64,000 nt of DNA from Tritrichomonas musculus (taxonomy: Eukaryota > Parabasalia > Tritrichomonadida > Tritrichomonadidae). The DNA lies in assembly GCA_039105265.1 (NCBI GenBank), contig JAPFFF010000056.1, forward strand, positions 868,001 through 932,000. Direction: 5' to 3'. A model generated the notes under the pieces. It was not told where the DNA came from, ran no database searches, and saw nothing but the letters and a program-made list of their open reading frames with translations. Below are positions 1 to 9,291 of this stretch, piece after piece. Every line of letters begins with the position of its first letter. Position 1 is the stretch's first letter. The position numbers and the translations under genes were made by a program.

Positions 1-412
1 TACATCCATTACTACTTTTGGTTATCAAAGGAGAATATACTTGACCATCCTTAACATATATGTAGAACTCCTTAACTAAATTACCACTTGTATCATATAC
101 TATATTCTTCCTCAAGACAACTTTAAATATATTAGTCTGGGTTTTTATTTCGTTGAGCTTATTCATGAAGTCTTCAGGCAAATTAACAAACTTAAGGATA
201 TTGTAAGTTGTTGTTGAAGACTCAAATGATACATACTGTATATTTTTATTTTTAATATCAACTTCTGGTAAACCTTCGACCTCATTAAATAAATGACCTG
301 TCTGCACATAGTTATCTAAGTCACCCAAGGTTAATAACTGGCTACCTTTTCGAGTAGCATCCCCTATCTTAAACTGTATATCTCCTTTAAATCTTGTAGT
401 AGTATCACTCAT
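1..412 (-). CDS. Fibre-like protein, 3'-truncated by the window edge (element A)
   Basis: An open frame of 137 codons starts at the ATG at 410-412 and runs off the left edge without a stop. Its N-terminus (RFKGDIQFKIGD) resembles the KGDLEVNGK segment of the 1598-residue neighbour. Its last part (IFKVVLRKNIVYD...VKEFYIYVKDGQVYSPLI) resembles residues 831-860 of that neighbour (IIFKIILRTDSLYYD...IKVINGVILCP). The two proteins therefore look like paralogues sharing a beta-rich repeat domain of the kind seen in viral fibres. It lies 19 bp downstream of the neighbour on the same strand. The fibre role is inferred from repetitiveness and size, not from a recognised catalytic motif. Confidence 0.7.
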   Translation of the reverse strand, partial: MSDTTTRFKGDIQFKIGDATRKGSQLLTLGDLDNYVQTGHLFNEVEGLPEVDIKNKNIQYVSFESSTTTYNILKFVNLPEDFMNKLNEIKTQTNIFKVVLRKNIVYDTSGNLVKEFYIYVKDGQVYSPLITKSSNGC

Positions 413-431
413 TTTAGTTAAATAAAACTTC

Positions 432-3400
432 TCATTCGATGTTAGCACATTTAGCTTCAAGTGCTTTTATCCTATTATCATAAGCCATTAATAATTCTTC
501 AACCTCACTCTTCTTAATATATTCATCCATATTAATATCATCCAATGGGTGCTTCTTATTTACTTTCTCTTTGACTGATGATAATTCATGAGCTAAGATA
601 CCAATTGGTAATTTCATTGATTCTCTCATTCTATTACATACATCCACAGTAGCAGATAAAGATAATACTGCCTTTTCAGGGTTTATCCAATTATCTTCAA
701 ATTTCTCTGGGTCATCAAGTCTTTGGTAATCAGTTTCACACCATTCTATTACCTTTGGGATTAAATCTGGTTCAGGAGTATCACTTTGTGTAACTACTGA
801 CCTTCTCATACCTCTTTCTTTTAACAACCTTCTTAGCCATTCTGGCATAATAGCATTGGGAAATTCTTCATATATTGTATTTGTTAAATCTCCAATTTGT
901 TCAAACACAATATCAACCATTGCATTATTTCCATCCCAACGATCCAAATCCCTCAGTAGTTCTCGAAACTGAGACCAATATCCATTTAATCTTGTTGCTG
1001 AATCTTCTACACTTCCTACAACCCTTTGAATTGTTCCAGCAGTTTCGAGTCTAACATTTTGAGGTGCAGTACTTCCATAATCTCTACATAAATCATCTAA
1101 GGATGTATAATGGGAAACATCGTCATTACCATGTATTGCCCTTCGACCTAAATTAACTCCCTTATCACTGAGAAGAGTTCCTGCAACATCCCATAAGAAT
1201 GTTCCTATAGTAAATGCTAATGTTATTCCACTCATTATTTTTACTGATTTCATATCTGCTTGAAGGTGCTGAGTTATATATTGTTGTTCTAGCATTTCCA
1301 TTTGTAACTTATTCACATCAAGTCTTAATATACCTACATCATAAGATAAAACATCAAAGTTATTAGCAACTACATTTAAATCACTCCTCATGGTTGTTAT
1401 ATTATCAGCTGTAATGATTTTTGATGAGCATATATTGTAATCAGTGTAGAGGGTTGTCGCTGCATTTGGATTAGGATATATTTCATAATATTGTTGATTA
1501 ATGATATATTCGAATGGATTTATTTGCGGATTCCAATTTATTTCTTCAATCGGGTCAGTCATACTTTTCCTAAGATATAGTTCAATTTGTCTGGAATCAG
1601 TGTTAATATGGCTATCTTTCCAATAACAAGCGATACGTTCAATGGTATCTTTATCTCCAATGAGGTCTACATTAGCATTAGCTTGACCATATACATGGAG
1701 GATTTCAGGTTTGATTTTAAATGTTAATCGAGTAGGTGTTGATGACTTCGGCAAATAAATATCCAAATAAATACGAGATATCTTTGGAATTAATTCATTA
1801 AATTTAACAACATTTTCTTCATAACCCAACAATCTACACTCAACACCAACCAAGTCATATCCTTCATATGTTTCTTTATTATGTCCACCCATTTGAAACA
1901 CGATACATTGAACATGATTAGTTTCTCCATCAATAACCTCATTATTATTCAAGAGTATTTTTGTTGCAATCTTTCCTTCTTTATTTGCAAGTTCATAGAA
2001 ACTATATAAAATACCATGTTCTCCTCTATCTATAATTTCATTATGTATCTCATCATTCTTCATCATTACATAACATAGATGTGTCCTGTTGTCATTATGA
2101 TAATAGTTGATATTCCTTTTATTAAGCTTGTTAACAATATTACCTGCCAACCTACCTCTTAAATTATTTCCTTCCCAATGACCTTTATTCCTGTCAGTAT
2201 TGATATCATCTATTTGCCATTCTAATTCCCATGTATTTCCAAAACAAAACTCCTTGAACTTAAATTTAAAGCATTCGATCAGATAATAATCATTAGGAAT
2301 CTCATACACCATTTTATAATATTCTTTGTCATTAATGATCTCATTACTAATAGATGTTGGTTTGTATAAATATAACATATCTGTCTTCTGCAACTTTAAA
2401 GCATTATCAGCATCTATAATATCACATTTAACAACTGGTTGGGTAGATACCAAGCAATGTTGATTAAGCATATAATATATTAACATATCTCCTTTTATAT
2501 AGAGGTCGAATGGACTAAATGGTAATGTTTTCTCAAACATGATATATAAATAATCTTCTGCAACATCAAGTTCATTATATGCATTATATGATAATGTACA
2601 TCTTCGTGTTTCACTATTATAGGATATAACTGGACATAGAATAACACCATTGATGACTTTTATATATATTTCCTTAAAGTATTTATTATCATCATAATAT
2701 AAAGAATCTGTTCGAAGTATTATCTTAAATATTATTGTTTCATCTGTTATCGTTTCTATTGCATCTTTTAACTCTTTTCGTAAAACAATTAGGAAAGCAT
2801 TAAAATGTTTATCACCTATCCCATGTGGTATTTGTCGAATATCTTGATTAGTTAAATAATAATCAGGGTATCCTGTTTCAAGGGACCAATCAGTTGTTGT
2901 TATACCTCCACTCGAGGTACCTCCACTTGGAATAGAATCACATATTATTTTTCCATTTACTTCTAAATCACCCTTTATAATATATTTACCAAGTACTGGT
3001 TTAACTGGGTCTAATGATGGAGTATCTTTCGATATTTGAACACCATAACATTTTAATACATCCTCGAATTTATCAAACCCTTTGACAAAGTCAGGTATTG
3101 CTACTGCGGAAGAGTTATCTGTTTTGACTTCTTTCGTATTTTCGATTGATAACGCCATTGGAGATGGGTCATCTTTTGGTTCCCAAACCCATTGCCTTTT
3201 ATCTTCATTCCAAACTATTTCTCCAAAAACCTGAACAAAACTATTTCTTGCACGTACAAGAGCATTTACTGCTGGGGTGTTTTGTGTTCGCCATCTATCT
3301 ATCCATTCCAAATGTTGTGATAAAATAACCCATTCTTCATGTGTCATATCCCATATTAAATTGTCAGGAGCATCTAATAATTCATCATGAATCCAATCAT

Positions 3401-5228
3401 CATCTTGGAAGTCATATCCATGTTCTTGCCATTCCTCATCTACAATATTCCAAGCTACATATTGACCTAATTCTGCATGATATTCTCTATTACGGTATAA
3501 CATTTCATTTGTTGGCATATGTAGATATGAATTCTCTTCTGGAAAGAACACCCATTCTTCATATCTATCACTATACCTGAGATGTCCTCTATGGTCATTT
3601 TCAAAGATTGGTATTAATACATCTACTATTGCTTCACTAGCTCCTTCTCTCCAACCTTCCTCGAAAGGATAATAAATATTTAACATAACCCATTCATCAT
3701 GAACAACATCCCACATGTAATTTTGAGGTACAGGAGCATTCCTATTTCGTCTCCATCCTGCAGGTCTATCCAAGTTATCATCTCTTTCTCGCCATTCCTC
3801 ATAGATGATGTCCCAAACATAATTACTATCTTGATTATATAGACCGTTCGAACGGTCGCCAATTGGTCTAAAAACTGGTATTTGTTGTTCTTGGTCTTGT
3901 TGTTCCATAGCTTGTTTTGCTATATCAGGTATTGCATCCTCATACATAACAACATCAAGCATAGCATCTTGAAATGACTGTACTTGTTCACCAAGATTCA
4001 ATCTATTTATATTCTCATCAATATCACCGAAATGTTCTTCAAGATGTCGATTTTGATTTCTTAGGTAGTTCGTCAATTCATCAATCTCATCTTGCGGGAT
4101 ACCTATGCCACCTCCTCCTTCCTCCTCTTCATGATTGCAATCACAGGATTTTATCTGCGATACTTGTCCTATCAAATCATTAATTACAATCATGAGTACT
4201 TCGATATTTCGTTGAACGTCATTTAAGTGGTCATTTAAGGTGACTGACATTTGAGTACCATCAATATGAGTAATGGTAATTTTATTATCTGGAGCTTTGG
4301 ATAGTCGAAATAATTTTAAGGCTTTTGAGATACCTAAACCTAATACACTCGAAAACAGCAAATATTGAAGTATTTGAGGAGTGTGTTTGTAATTTTCTAA
4401 GTAGTATCTTGTATATATATCAAGGAATTCACATGGGCTACTTACTTCAATAATTTGGTCTGCCTCAACCAAGTCTGTACACCCTTTGTATCTATATCCT
4501 ATTCTTTGTACAGACAATTTATCTAGATTCCAATGGTATTGAGATATCCTAGATACGAAATTTTTAAAGTTAGATTCATTAAAAGCCTCATATAAGAATC
4601 TCTTTGTTGTCATGTTAGTTCTTTCATTCTTTATGACATTTATCAATAAATCTCCCAGGTTCGAATAACCAAACTCAGCTAAAAATGGGTCAGGCTCTGG
4701 TGTTGGAAGTGGTACAGGGTCTTGAAGATATCGAATAACCTTTGTTTGTCCTAGTTGTTCATCTGTTGATATTTGTTCATATCCATCAACAGCACACATC
4801 AATTCGGTATACATCTCATGAATAGCCTCACATGTATTAGATTCTTCTTCAATAAATTCATTTAAGGTATTTACGCAAAGTTCATCTTTTATCAACTCCT
4901 TATATGACTCTGCTTTTTCAGGTAGTGAGCCTTCTAATAGAGGTGTCTTTTCAGGTCCTTTAAATACATATTTTAAATAATTGGCAAATTTGTGTGTAAT
5001 AGGTACATTGCCGAAACCATCAAGCTTTCCTCCATTTTCGATATAACCTTTGACTACTCTTTCATCTACTTCAGCCTTGTTATATAAACAACTAAACGTA
5101 GGATAATCATCTGGGTCCTCATTTCTTATAATATCAATATTACCTTCATCATTAACACTTATCTCAACATCCTTGTCTTTGAGCTTCTCTGCTTCATTTG
5201 ATTGCAAAGAATAAAGTTTAATTGACAT
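432..5228 (-). CDS. Giant fibre/spike-like structural protein of element A (1598 aa)
   Basis: I chose the ATG at 5228 (MSIKLYSL) rather than the upstream one at 5270, because the latter would overlap the divergent gene beginning at 5246. Visible parts: an N-terminal globular half; a hydrophobic amphipathic stretch near residue 300; a tryptophan-rich repeat block at about residues 456-640 with recurring motifs of the form YxWDhhxEEW; a KGDLEVNGKI segment near residue 756, similar to fibre or tail-like proteins; a membrane-spanning helix after a coiled coil near residues 1300-1340; and a C-terminal coiled coil. No enzymatic motif was seen. Size, repeats and paralogy to the next gene suggest a virion surface or attachment protein, but this is inference. 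Confidence 0.75.
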   Translation of the reverse strand: MSIKLYSLQSNEAEKLKDKDVEISVNDEGNIDIIRNEDPDDYPTFSCLYNKAEVDERVVKGYIENGGKLDGFGNVPITHKFANYLKYVFKGPEKTPLLEGSLPEKAESYKELIKDELCVNTLNEFIEEESNTCEAIHEMYTELMCAVDGYEQISTDEQLGQTKVIRYLQDPVPLPTPEPDPFLAEFGYSNLGDLLINVIKNERTNMTTKRFLYEAFNESNFKNFVSRISQYHWNLDKLSVQRIGYRYKGCTDLVEADQIIEVSSPCEFLDIYTRYYLENYKHTPQILQYLLFSSVLGLGISKALKLFRLSKAPDNKITITHIDGTQMSVTLNDHLNDVQRNIEVLMIVINDLIGQVSQIKSCDCNHEEEEGGGGIGIPQDEIDELTNYLRNQNRHLEEHFGDIDENINRLNLGEQVQSFQDAMLDVVMYEDAIPDIAKQAMEQQDQEQQIPVFRPIGDRSNGLYNQDSNYVWDIIYEEWRERDDNLDRPAGWRRNRNAPVPQNYMWDVVHDEWVMLNIYYPFEEGWREGASEAIVDVLIPIFENDHRGHLRYSDRYEEWVFFPEENSYLHMPTNEMLYRNREYHAELGQYVAWNIVDEEWQEHGYDFQDDDWIHDELLDAPDNLIWDMTHEEWVILSQHLEWIDRWRTQNTPAVNALVRARNSFVQVFGEIVWNEDKRQWVWEPKDDPSPMALSIENTKEVKTDNSSAVAIPDFVKGFDKFEDVLKCYGVQISKDTPSLDPVKPVLGKYIIKGDLEVNGKIICDSIPSGGTSSGGITTTDWSLETGYPDYYLTNQDIRQIPHGIGDKHFNAFLIVLRKELKDAIETITDETIIFKIILRTDSLYYDDNKYFKEIYIKVINGVILCPVISYNSETRRCTLSYNAYNELDVAEDYLYIMFEKTLPFSPFDLYIKGDMLIYYMLNQHCLVSTQPVVKCDIIDADNALKLQKTDMLYLYKPTSISNEIINDKEYYKMVYEIPNDYYLIECFKFKFKEFCFGNTWELEWQIDDINTDRNKGHWEGNNLRGRLAGNIVNKLNKRNINYYHNDNRTHLCYVMMKNDEIHNEIIDRGEHGILYSFYELANKEGKIATKILLNNNEVIDGETNHVQCIVFQMGGHNKETYEGYDLVGVECRLLGYEENVVKFNELIPKISRIYLDIYLPKSSTPTRLTFKIKPEILHVYGQANANVDLIGDKDTIERIACYWKDSHINTDSRQIELYLRKSMTDPIEEINWNPQINPFEYIINQQYYEIYPNPNAATTLYTDYNICSSKIITADNITTMRSDLNVVANNFDVLSYDVGILRLDVNKLQMEMLEQQYITQHLQADMKSVKIMSGITLAFTIGTFLWDVAGTLLSDKGVNLGRRAIHGNDDVSHYTSLDDLCRDYGSTAPQNVRLETAGTIQRVVGSVEDSATRLNGYWSQFRELLRDLDRWDGNNAMVDIVFEQIGDLTNTIYEEFPNAIMPEWLRRLLKERGMRRSVVTQSDTPEPDLIPKVIEWCETDYQRLDDPEKFEDNWINPEKAVLSLSATVDVCNRMRESMKLPIGILAHELSSVKEKVNKKHPLDDINMDEYIKKSEVEELLMAYDNRIKALEAKCANIE

Positions 5229-5245
5229 TTTTTGGATATAATAAA
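5229..5245. promoter_or_regulatory. 17-bp divergent promoter gap
   Basis: Only 17 bp separate the two divergent ATGs at 5228 (minus) and 5246 (plus). The gap contains ATATAATA, so any core promoter must be bidirectional or extend into the coding regions. Similar very short divergent gaps occur elsewhere in A and B. Confidence 0.4.
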
Positions 5246-5956
5246 ATGTTAGTATCAGTACAAAGTACAAATGCTGATGAATATAATAAGGTATCTATCA
5301 ATTTGGATATACCTTGGAAGTGTAAATATGTCAAGTATTATGTATCTTCAATTAGTACCTTGAGTAATATTCTGTTAACCAATGGTGATGATTATATTGA
5401 AATGTCAAGTGATTCAATACCTATTAAAGCCTATTTTCGAACTCCTAAATTTTCCTATACTATCAAAGAATTACAATCGGTATTAAATTTAATGTCTTGG
5501 TTTCAATGGGAGTATAAACAAGAAACAAGAACATTTCAATTAAAAACCACAATGAAGACTACCATTACGTCTTTAACTCATCGAGCTGCATTAGTAACTG
5601 GTCTTTATAATACTCCATTGCCTTTAGAGTTGCCTGCTAATACAACCTATATAATAAAAGATATACCAATATTAAATCATACTAAGTTGTATTTAGTATC
5701 ATTACAAGGTAATGCCATATACTCCAATATAGGTGAACAACAATATACACCATCAGTTATTGGTAGTATAAATACCTTCACCTTAGATAATAAACCACTT
5801 ATATATGATTTCGAAACTGAAAGTAAACCATTAAAAATAAAAACATATACAGATTCATTAAAATTTTTAGAATTAAGTTTAGTAGATTTCCAATACCAGC
5901 CGATATTGTTAAAAAGTCCTTTGTTCATAACTATCAAAATTAAACCATCTACGTAA
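5246..5956 (+). CDS. Candidate minor capsid (penton-like) protein of element A
   Basis: A 236-residue protein, started at the ATG at 5246 because the upstream ATG (5222) would overlap the divergent gene. The sequence is beta-rich without catalytic motifs. It ends in a pattern (LKFLELSLVDFQYQPILLKS followed by LFITIKIKP) that resembles the last strands of jelly-roll minor capsid proteins of polinton-like viruses. Its last 8 bp overlap the 3' end of the convergent polymerase gene. A beta-sandwich virion protein is likely; which one is uncertain, and the 333-residue protein at 39695 is an alternative penton candidate. Confidence 0.5.
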   Translation: MLVSVQSTNADEYNKVSINLDIPWKCKYVKYYVSSISTLSNILLTNGDDYIEMSSDSIPIKAYFRTPKFSYTIKELQSVLNLMSWFQWEYKQETRTFQLKTTMKTTITSLTHRAALVTGLYNTPLPLELPANTTYIIKDIPILNHTKLYLVSLQGNAIYSNIGEQQYTPSVIGSINTFTLDNKPLIYDFETESKPLKIKTYTDSLKFLELSLVDFQYQPILLKSPLFITIKIKPST

Positions 5957-8900
5957 ACCTAAGAGTACGTGCAAATTTAGGTAAGTTGGTTTGTTGAAAT
6001 GTCTTTGACTTCCTGAATGCATTCGAACCATCCAACAAATCAAATGTCATGCTTTCTCCTTTGTACATCCTTTCAAAAAGTTCTTCAACTGAGATACCCA
6101 TCCTTTTGCACTTGTTGAGAATAACTTGTTTTGGAATTCCTTTAAGTCTAATATGGTATCCTTCATTTCCTTGTTCATCAACCAAGATATCGAGGTAGCT
6201 CTTTTTACCAAGTGCAATGAGTTTTCTTGAGTGTATTTCCCCTTGACTACCTTCGAACTCATCGAAGTCATTATGGAACTGACACATATTTTTACCAATA
6301 AGAGGTTGATGATACTTGAACTGGAATAAGTCAGCTATCTTTGGCACGTCATTTTCCATAACGTGACAAGAATCTGTGTCTTGGTAGTAGATAGGTATAC
6401 CTGCTTGCTCAGCTGTAGCCATAACCCTGTTCATTAAGTGCTTACTCCAAGAGAGAACGCTTGCACCAAATTGAGGTAGGTTGAAATGGTCATTAATTGG
6501 TTTCAACTTCTTGACATAGCACTTATCAATATTAACATCTTCAACAACCTCCTTGACAAAGTTGTAGTTCCGCCAGAGATACTTGTATAGTTGGCTTTTT
6601 GGTACTGTCTTTGTTTCAGTCTTAGTTGCTTTTAATATTGACTTGCCATATATGGAGTTGAGGAGGAGCTTTATTGTTTGTTCAAGAGGGTTCTTTTGCT
6701 TTTTATAACTTGCCCTGAGATTAAAGAGCTTCTCAATGAACTCATTGATTTTCTTGTTAAATCCTTCATCAAAGTAATAGCCACGTATTAACTCATATTC
6801 AACATCATAAAATTCGAACAAGTCCATAAGACCTACTTTATCGATATAATAATGGTCAACAAGGAAATTGCCGAATATTTTACTACCTGATTCATTCCTT
6901 GTAAATACTTGTCCAAATTTATATGGCTCTTTTGATTTACATTCGAGTTTCTTGATGTTGACTTCGATAAAGAATGTATCATATTGCATAAGTTGTTCAT
7001 GGGTAGTACCTTGTGGTATTACTTTAGGTCTTCCTTTTGGTATACCATCCATGACATACATTGCAGATGGATATAAGCTAACTGCATCAAAGTCTTGTAT
7101 CCTTCCTTCGATGTATTGCTTTTCATTACCTGCTGTCATTGTTCGTCCACCTGAAACACATCGTTGAATGAAGTCTTGACACTTACCTGATAATTCATAA
7201 CATCCATCAAAACAACCATATTTTTTTGCAAAGCAATATCCAATAGCACTGATAGATATAAAATCATGAACACCATACATATCTGTCTTTGTTTCTTTAA
7301 AGACTTCTCCGAGGTCTCTATTAAATTTTTCCATTCCCTTCATCAAAACAATACAATCCTTGAAACAATAGAAGATGGCATATTTAATGATGTCGATTTT
7401 GCCATCATTATAACAATTTGCTATTTTTGCATTTTCGATAATCTGCTTGCAGTTTGCATCAAGTTGTTCTTTCGATAACTTGTCTTGGTTTTCATCGATG
7501 TATTGCTGTTGGAACTCAGTAGCATCAACAATTCTTCTTTGTATGTTCTCTTGTGTATATAGCTTATATGCCATGACTTCCTTGTGAACATTGAGGTTGA
7601 ACATTGTAGCAAATTTACTTAATGCTTGTGGTATTATACTGTATGAGTTCCTGAATGTTAATCTTTTTTTGACTTTCCTTGTACCTTCTTCGAATAATGT
7701 CATGATGATTTGAAGTACAGTACCACTTCGTTCTGTTATCTGTGTATCCCATCCAGGTGTGTTAATGAAAAAGCATGCATCATACTTGAGGTTGTGAAAA
7801 TATGTTAATGAACCACTCCATAAATAATTCAAGAGCTTCTGTCCACAATCTTCACCTTGAATAGATATTTTATGTATGTTGGCACCATCTCGAAAGATAG
7901 TACAATTGAGATATGGTATATGTGGACTGACTGTAGAGTTTGTTTCGAAGTCGCTATAATAAATCCTTGACCATGTATTTTGTTTCTTCTTGTTATTATC
8001 AATGAGTCTTGTACATTGTTCTGCATTATATTCGAGACTTACATAGTCATTAACATGTTCATATTCAGTTGTGTTGATTATATCCATTTCACATGCTTTT
8101 ATTTCTTCGAATAGATGTAGTTCAAACATCTTTTGGAAAAAGGTTATTGGTTTGATTCCTTCATGATTATAGTCTTTGACAGTCTTTCCATTATCATGCA
8201 ATCTTTGTATCTTACATCTTTTTTCAAAAGGCATATGTGCAAATGTTTTATCAAGTTCTTCATAGTGTTGAAGGTAGAATAATGTACAAGGTATTTTCCT
8301 GTTGAGCATATAATGGTCTTTGAACAATATCAGTTTAACTTCTCTTTTAAAATCAACAGACCATTTTTTCTTTCTGGTGTTGATTCTTGTTTCATACTTG
8401 TATTTATCAGGTTGTTCAACAACTCTAATGATGCTAAAATTGCACTTGAACTTTTGAGCAACATCAATTATCTTGTTATTAGGTATGGTTCTTGTTTGAA
8501 CAAAAAATCGTAGGTCATCTATTTCATCATCAGTGAACACACCTGATTGTATACAAGCATATACAAAACAATTATCTCTGTAGTTCTCTTTCCTTACTTC
8601 ATGAAAGATTTGATATGCTGATAGGTCTATTGGAGAACGATTGATGTATGGAAAAAAACTACCTTCTGGTGTATTTCGATAGTCTTCATCAATTTCGACT
8701 TCATCATCATAGATTTCATGAGTATCCATATCTTGCATCTTGGTTCGAAAATGAACACCATCATTTGTTTTATTCATGTCAATAAATTGTACCTCATATC
8801 GAACAGGAATGAACATGTTTGAGATGTATGGATTTGTATCTGATTGGTCTTCACTTAAATCAAGTTCTCCTGTTATATGTCCGAGTGTACTTTCGATGTT

Positions 8901-9224
8901 GTGCTTATCACTGAGTGTGAAGTACTTGTGAGTTCCATCAAGTGCTATTGCTTTTACAATAGGTCTTCCAACATGTTTCATTTTATAAATCTGTCTAAGT
9001 GTTTCAGTAAACGCATACCTCTTATCTTCATCTTGGTTGATGTCTGTTGCAAAACCAATACCTTGTCCTGCTGGAATCATGAGCTTCCTCATTTCTTCTT
9101 TAAACTTGTCGTTCTTTTTATATTGTTTAGCACGTCGATTATATTCACGACGAAACTGTGATTTGGTATCAGCATAGACATCTCCAATAGCATCTAAAAA
9201 ATCATCTTCAATGTCCTTGTTCAT
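5949..9224 (-). CDS. polB: Family-B (protein-primed type) DNA polymerase, element A
   Basis: A 1091-residue replicative polymerase. I use the ATG at 9224 (MNKDIEDD), which follows a TTTTATTTTG box. Visible motifs: ExoI YSDFETN near residue 424, ExoII-type FHNLKYDACF downstream, PolA DFDAVSLYPSAMY near 710, PolB-type LLLNSIYGKS near 835, and PolC YYQDTDSCH near 945. The N-terminal third contains a Cys segment (DNCFVYACIQ, about 216) and a His segment (LFKDHYML, about 301). They are spaced like a cysteine-protease (OTU-like) fold, but this is weaker than in the B and C polymerases. The protein would replicate A from a terminal protein primer, as is known for polinton-type polymerases. Confidence 0.93.
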   Translation of the reverse strand: MNKDIEDDFLDAIGDVYADTKSQFRREYNRRAKQYKKNDKFKEEMRKLMIPAGQGIGFATDINQDEDKRYAFTETLRQIYKMKHVGRPIVKAIALDGTHKYFTLSDKHNIESTLGHITGELDLSEDQSDTNPYISNMFIPVRYEVQFIDMNKTNDGVHFRTKMQDMDTHEIYDDEVEIDEDYRNTPEGSFFPYINRSPIDLSAYQIFHEVRKENYRDNCFVYACIQSGVFTDDEIDDLRFFVQTRTIPNNKIIDVAQKFKCNFSIIRVVEQPDKYKYETRINTRKKKWSVDFKREVKLILFKDHYMLNRKIPCTLFYLQHYEELDKTFAHMPFEKRCKIQRLHDNGKTVKDYNHEGIKPITFFQKMFELHLFEEIKACEMDIINTTEYEHVNDYVSLEYNAEQCTRLIDNNKKKQNTWSRIYYSDFETNSTVSPHIPYLNCTIFRDGANIHKISIQGEDCGQKLLNYLWSGSLTYFHNLKYDACFFINTPGWDTQITERSGTVLQIIMTLFEEGTRKVKKRLTFRNSYSIIPQALSKFATMFNLNVHKEVMAYKLYTQENIQRRIVDATEFQQQYIDENQDKLSKEQLDANCKQIIENAKIANCYNDGKIDIIKYAIFYCFKDCIVLMKGMEKFNRDLGEVFKETKTDMYGVHDFISISAIGYCFAKKYGCFDGCYELSGKCQDFIQRCVSGGRTMTAGNEKQYIEGRIQDFDAVSLYPSAMYVMDGIPKGRPKVIPQGTTHEQLMQYDTFFIEVNIKKLECKSKEPYKFGQVFTRNESGSKIFGNFLVDHYYIDKVGLMDLFEFYDVEYELIRGYYFDEGFNKKINEFIEKLFNLRASYKKQKNPLEQTIKLLLNSIYGKSILKATKTETKTVPKSQLYKYLWRNYNFVKEVVEDVNIDKCYVKKLKPINDHFNLPQFGASVLSWSKHLMNRVMATAEQAGIPIYYQDTDSCHVMENDVPKIADLFQFKYHQPLIGKNMCQFHNDFDEFEGSQGEIHSRKLIALGKKSYLDILVDEQGNEGYHIRLKGIPKQVILNKCKRMGISVEELFERMYKGESMTFDLLDGSNAFRKSKTFQQTNLPKFARTLRFT

Positions 9225-9291
9225 GTTTAACACAAAATAAAAGTGAAACGATAAAAATAAAAACAAAAGAAAAAGTTAAAAAATTAATTGT

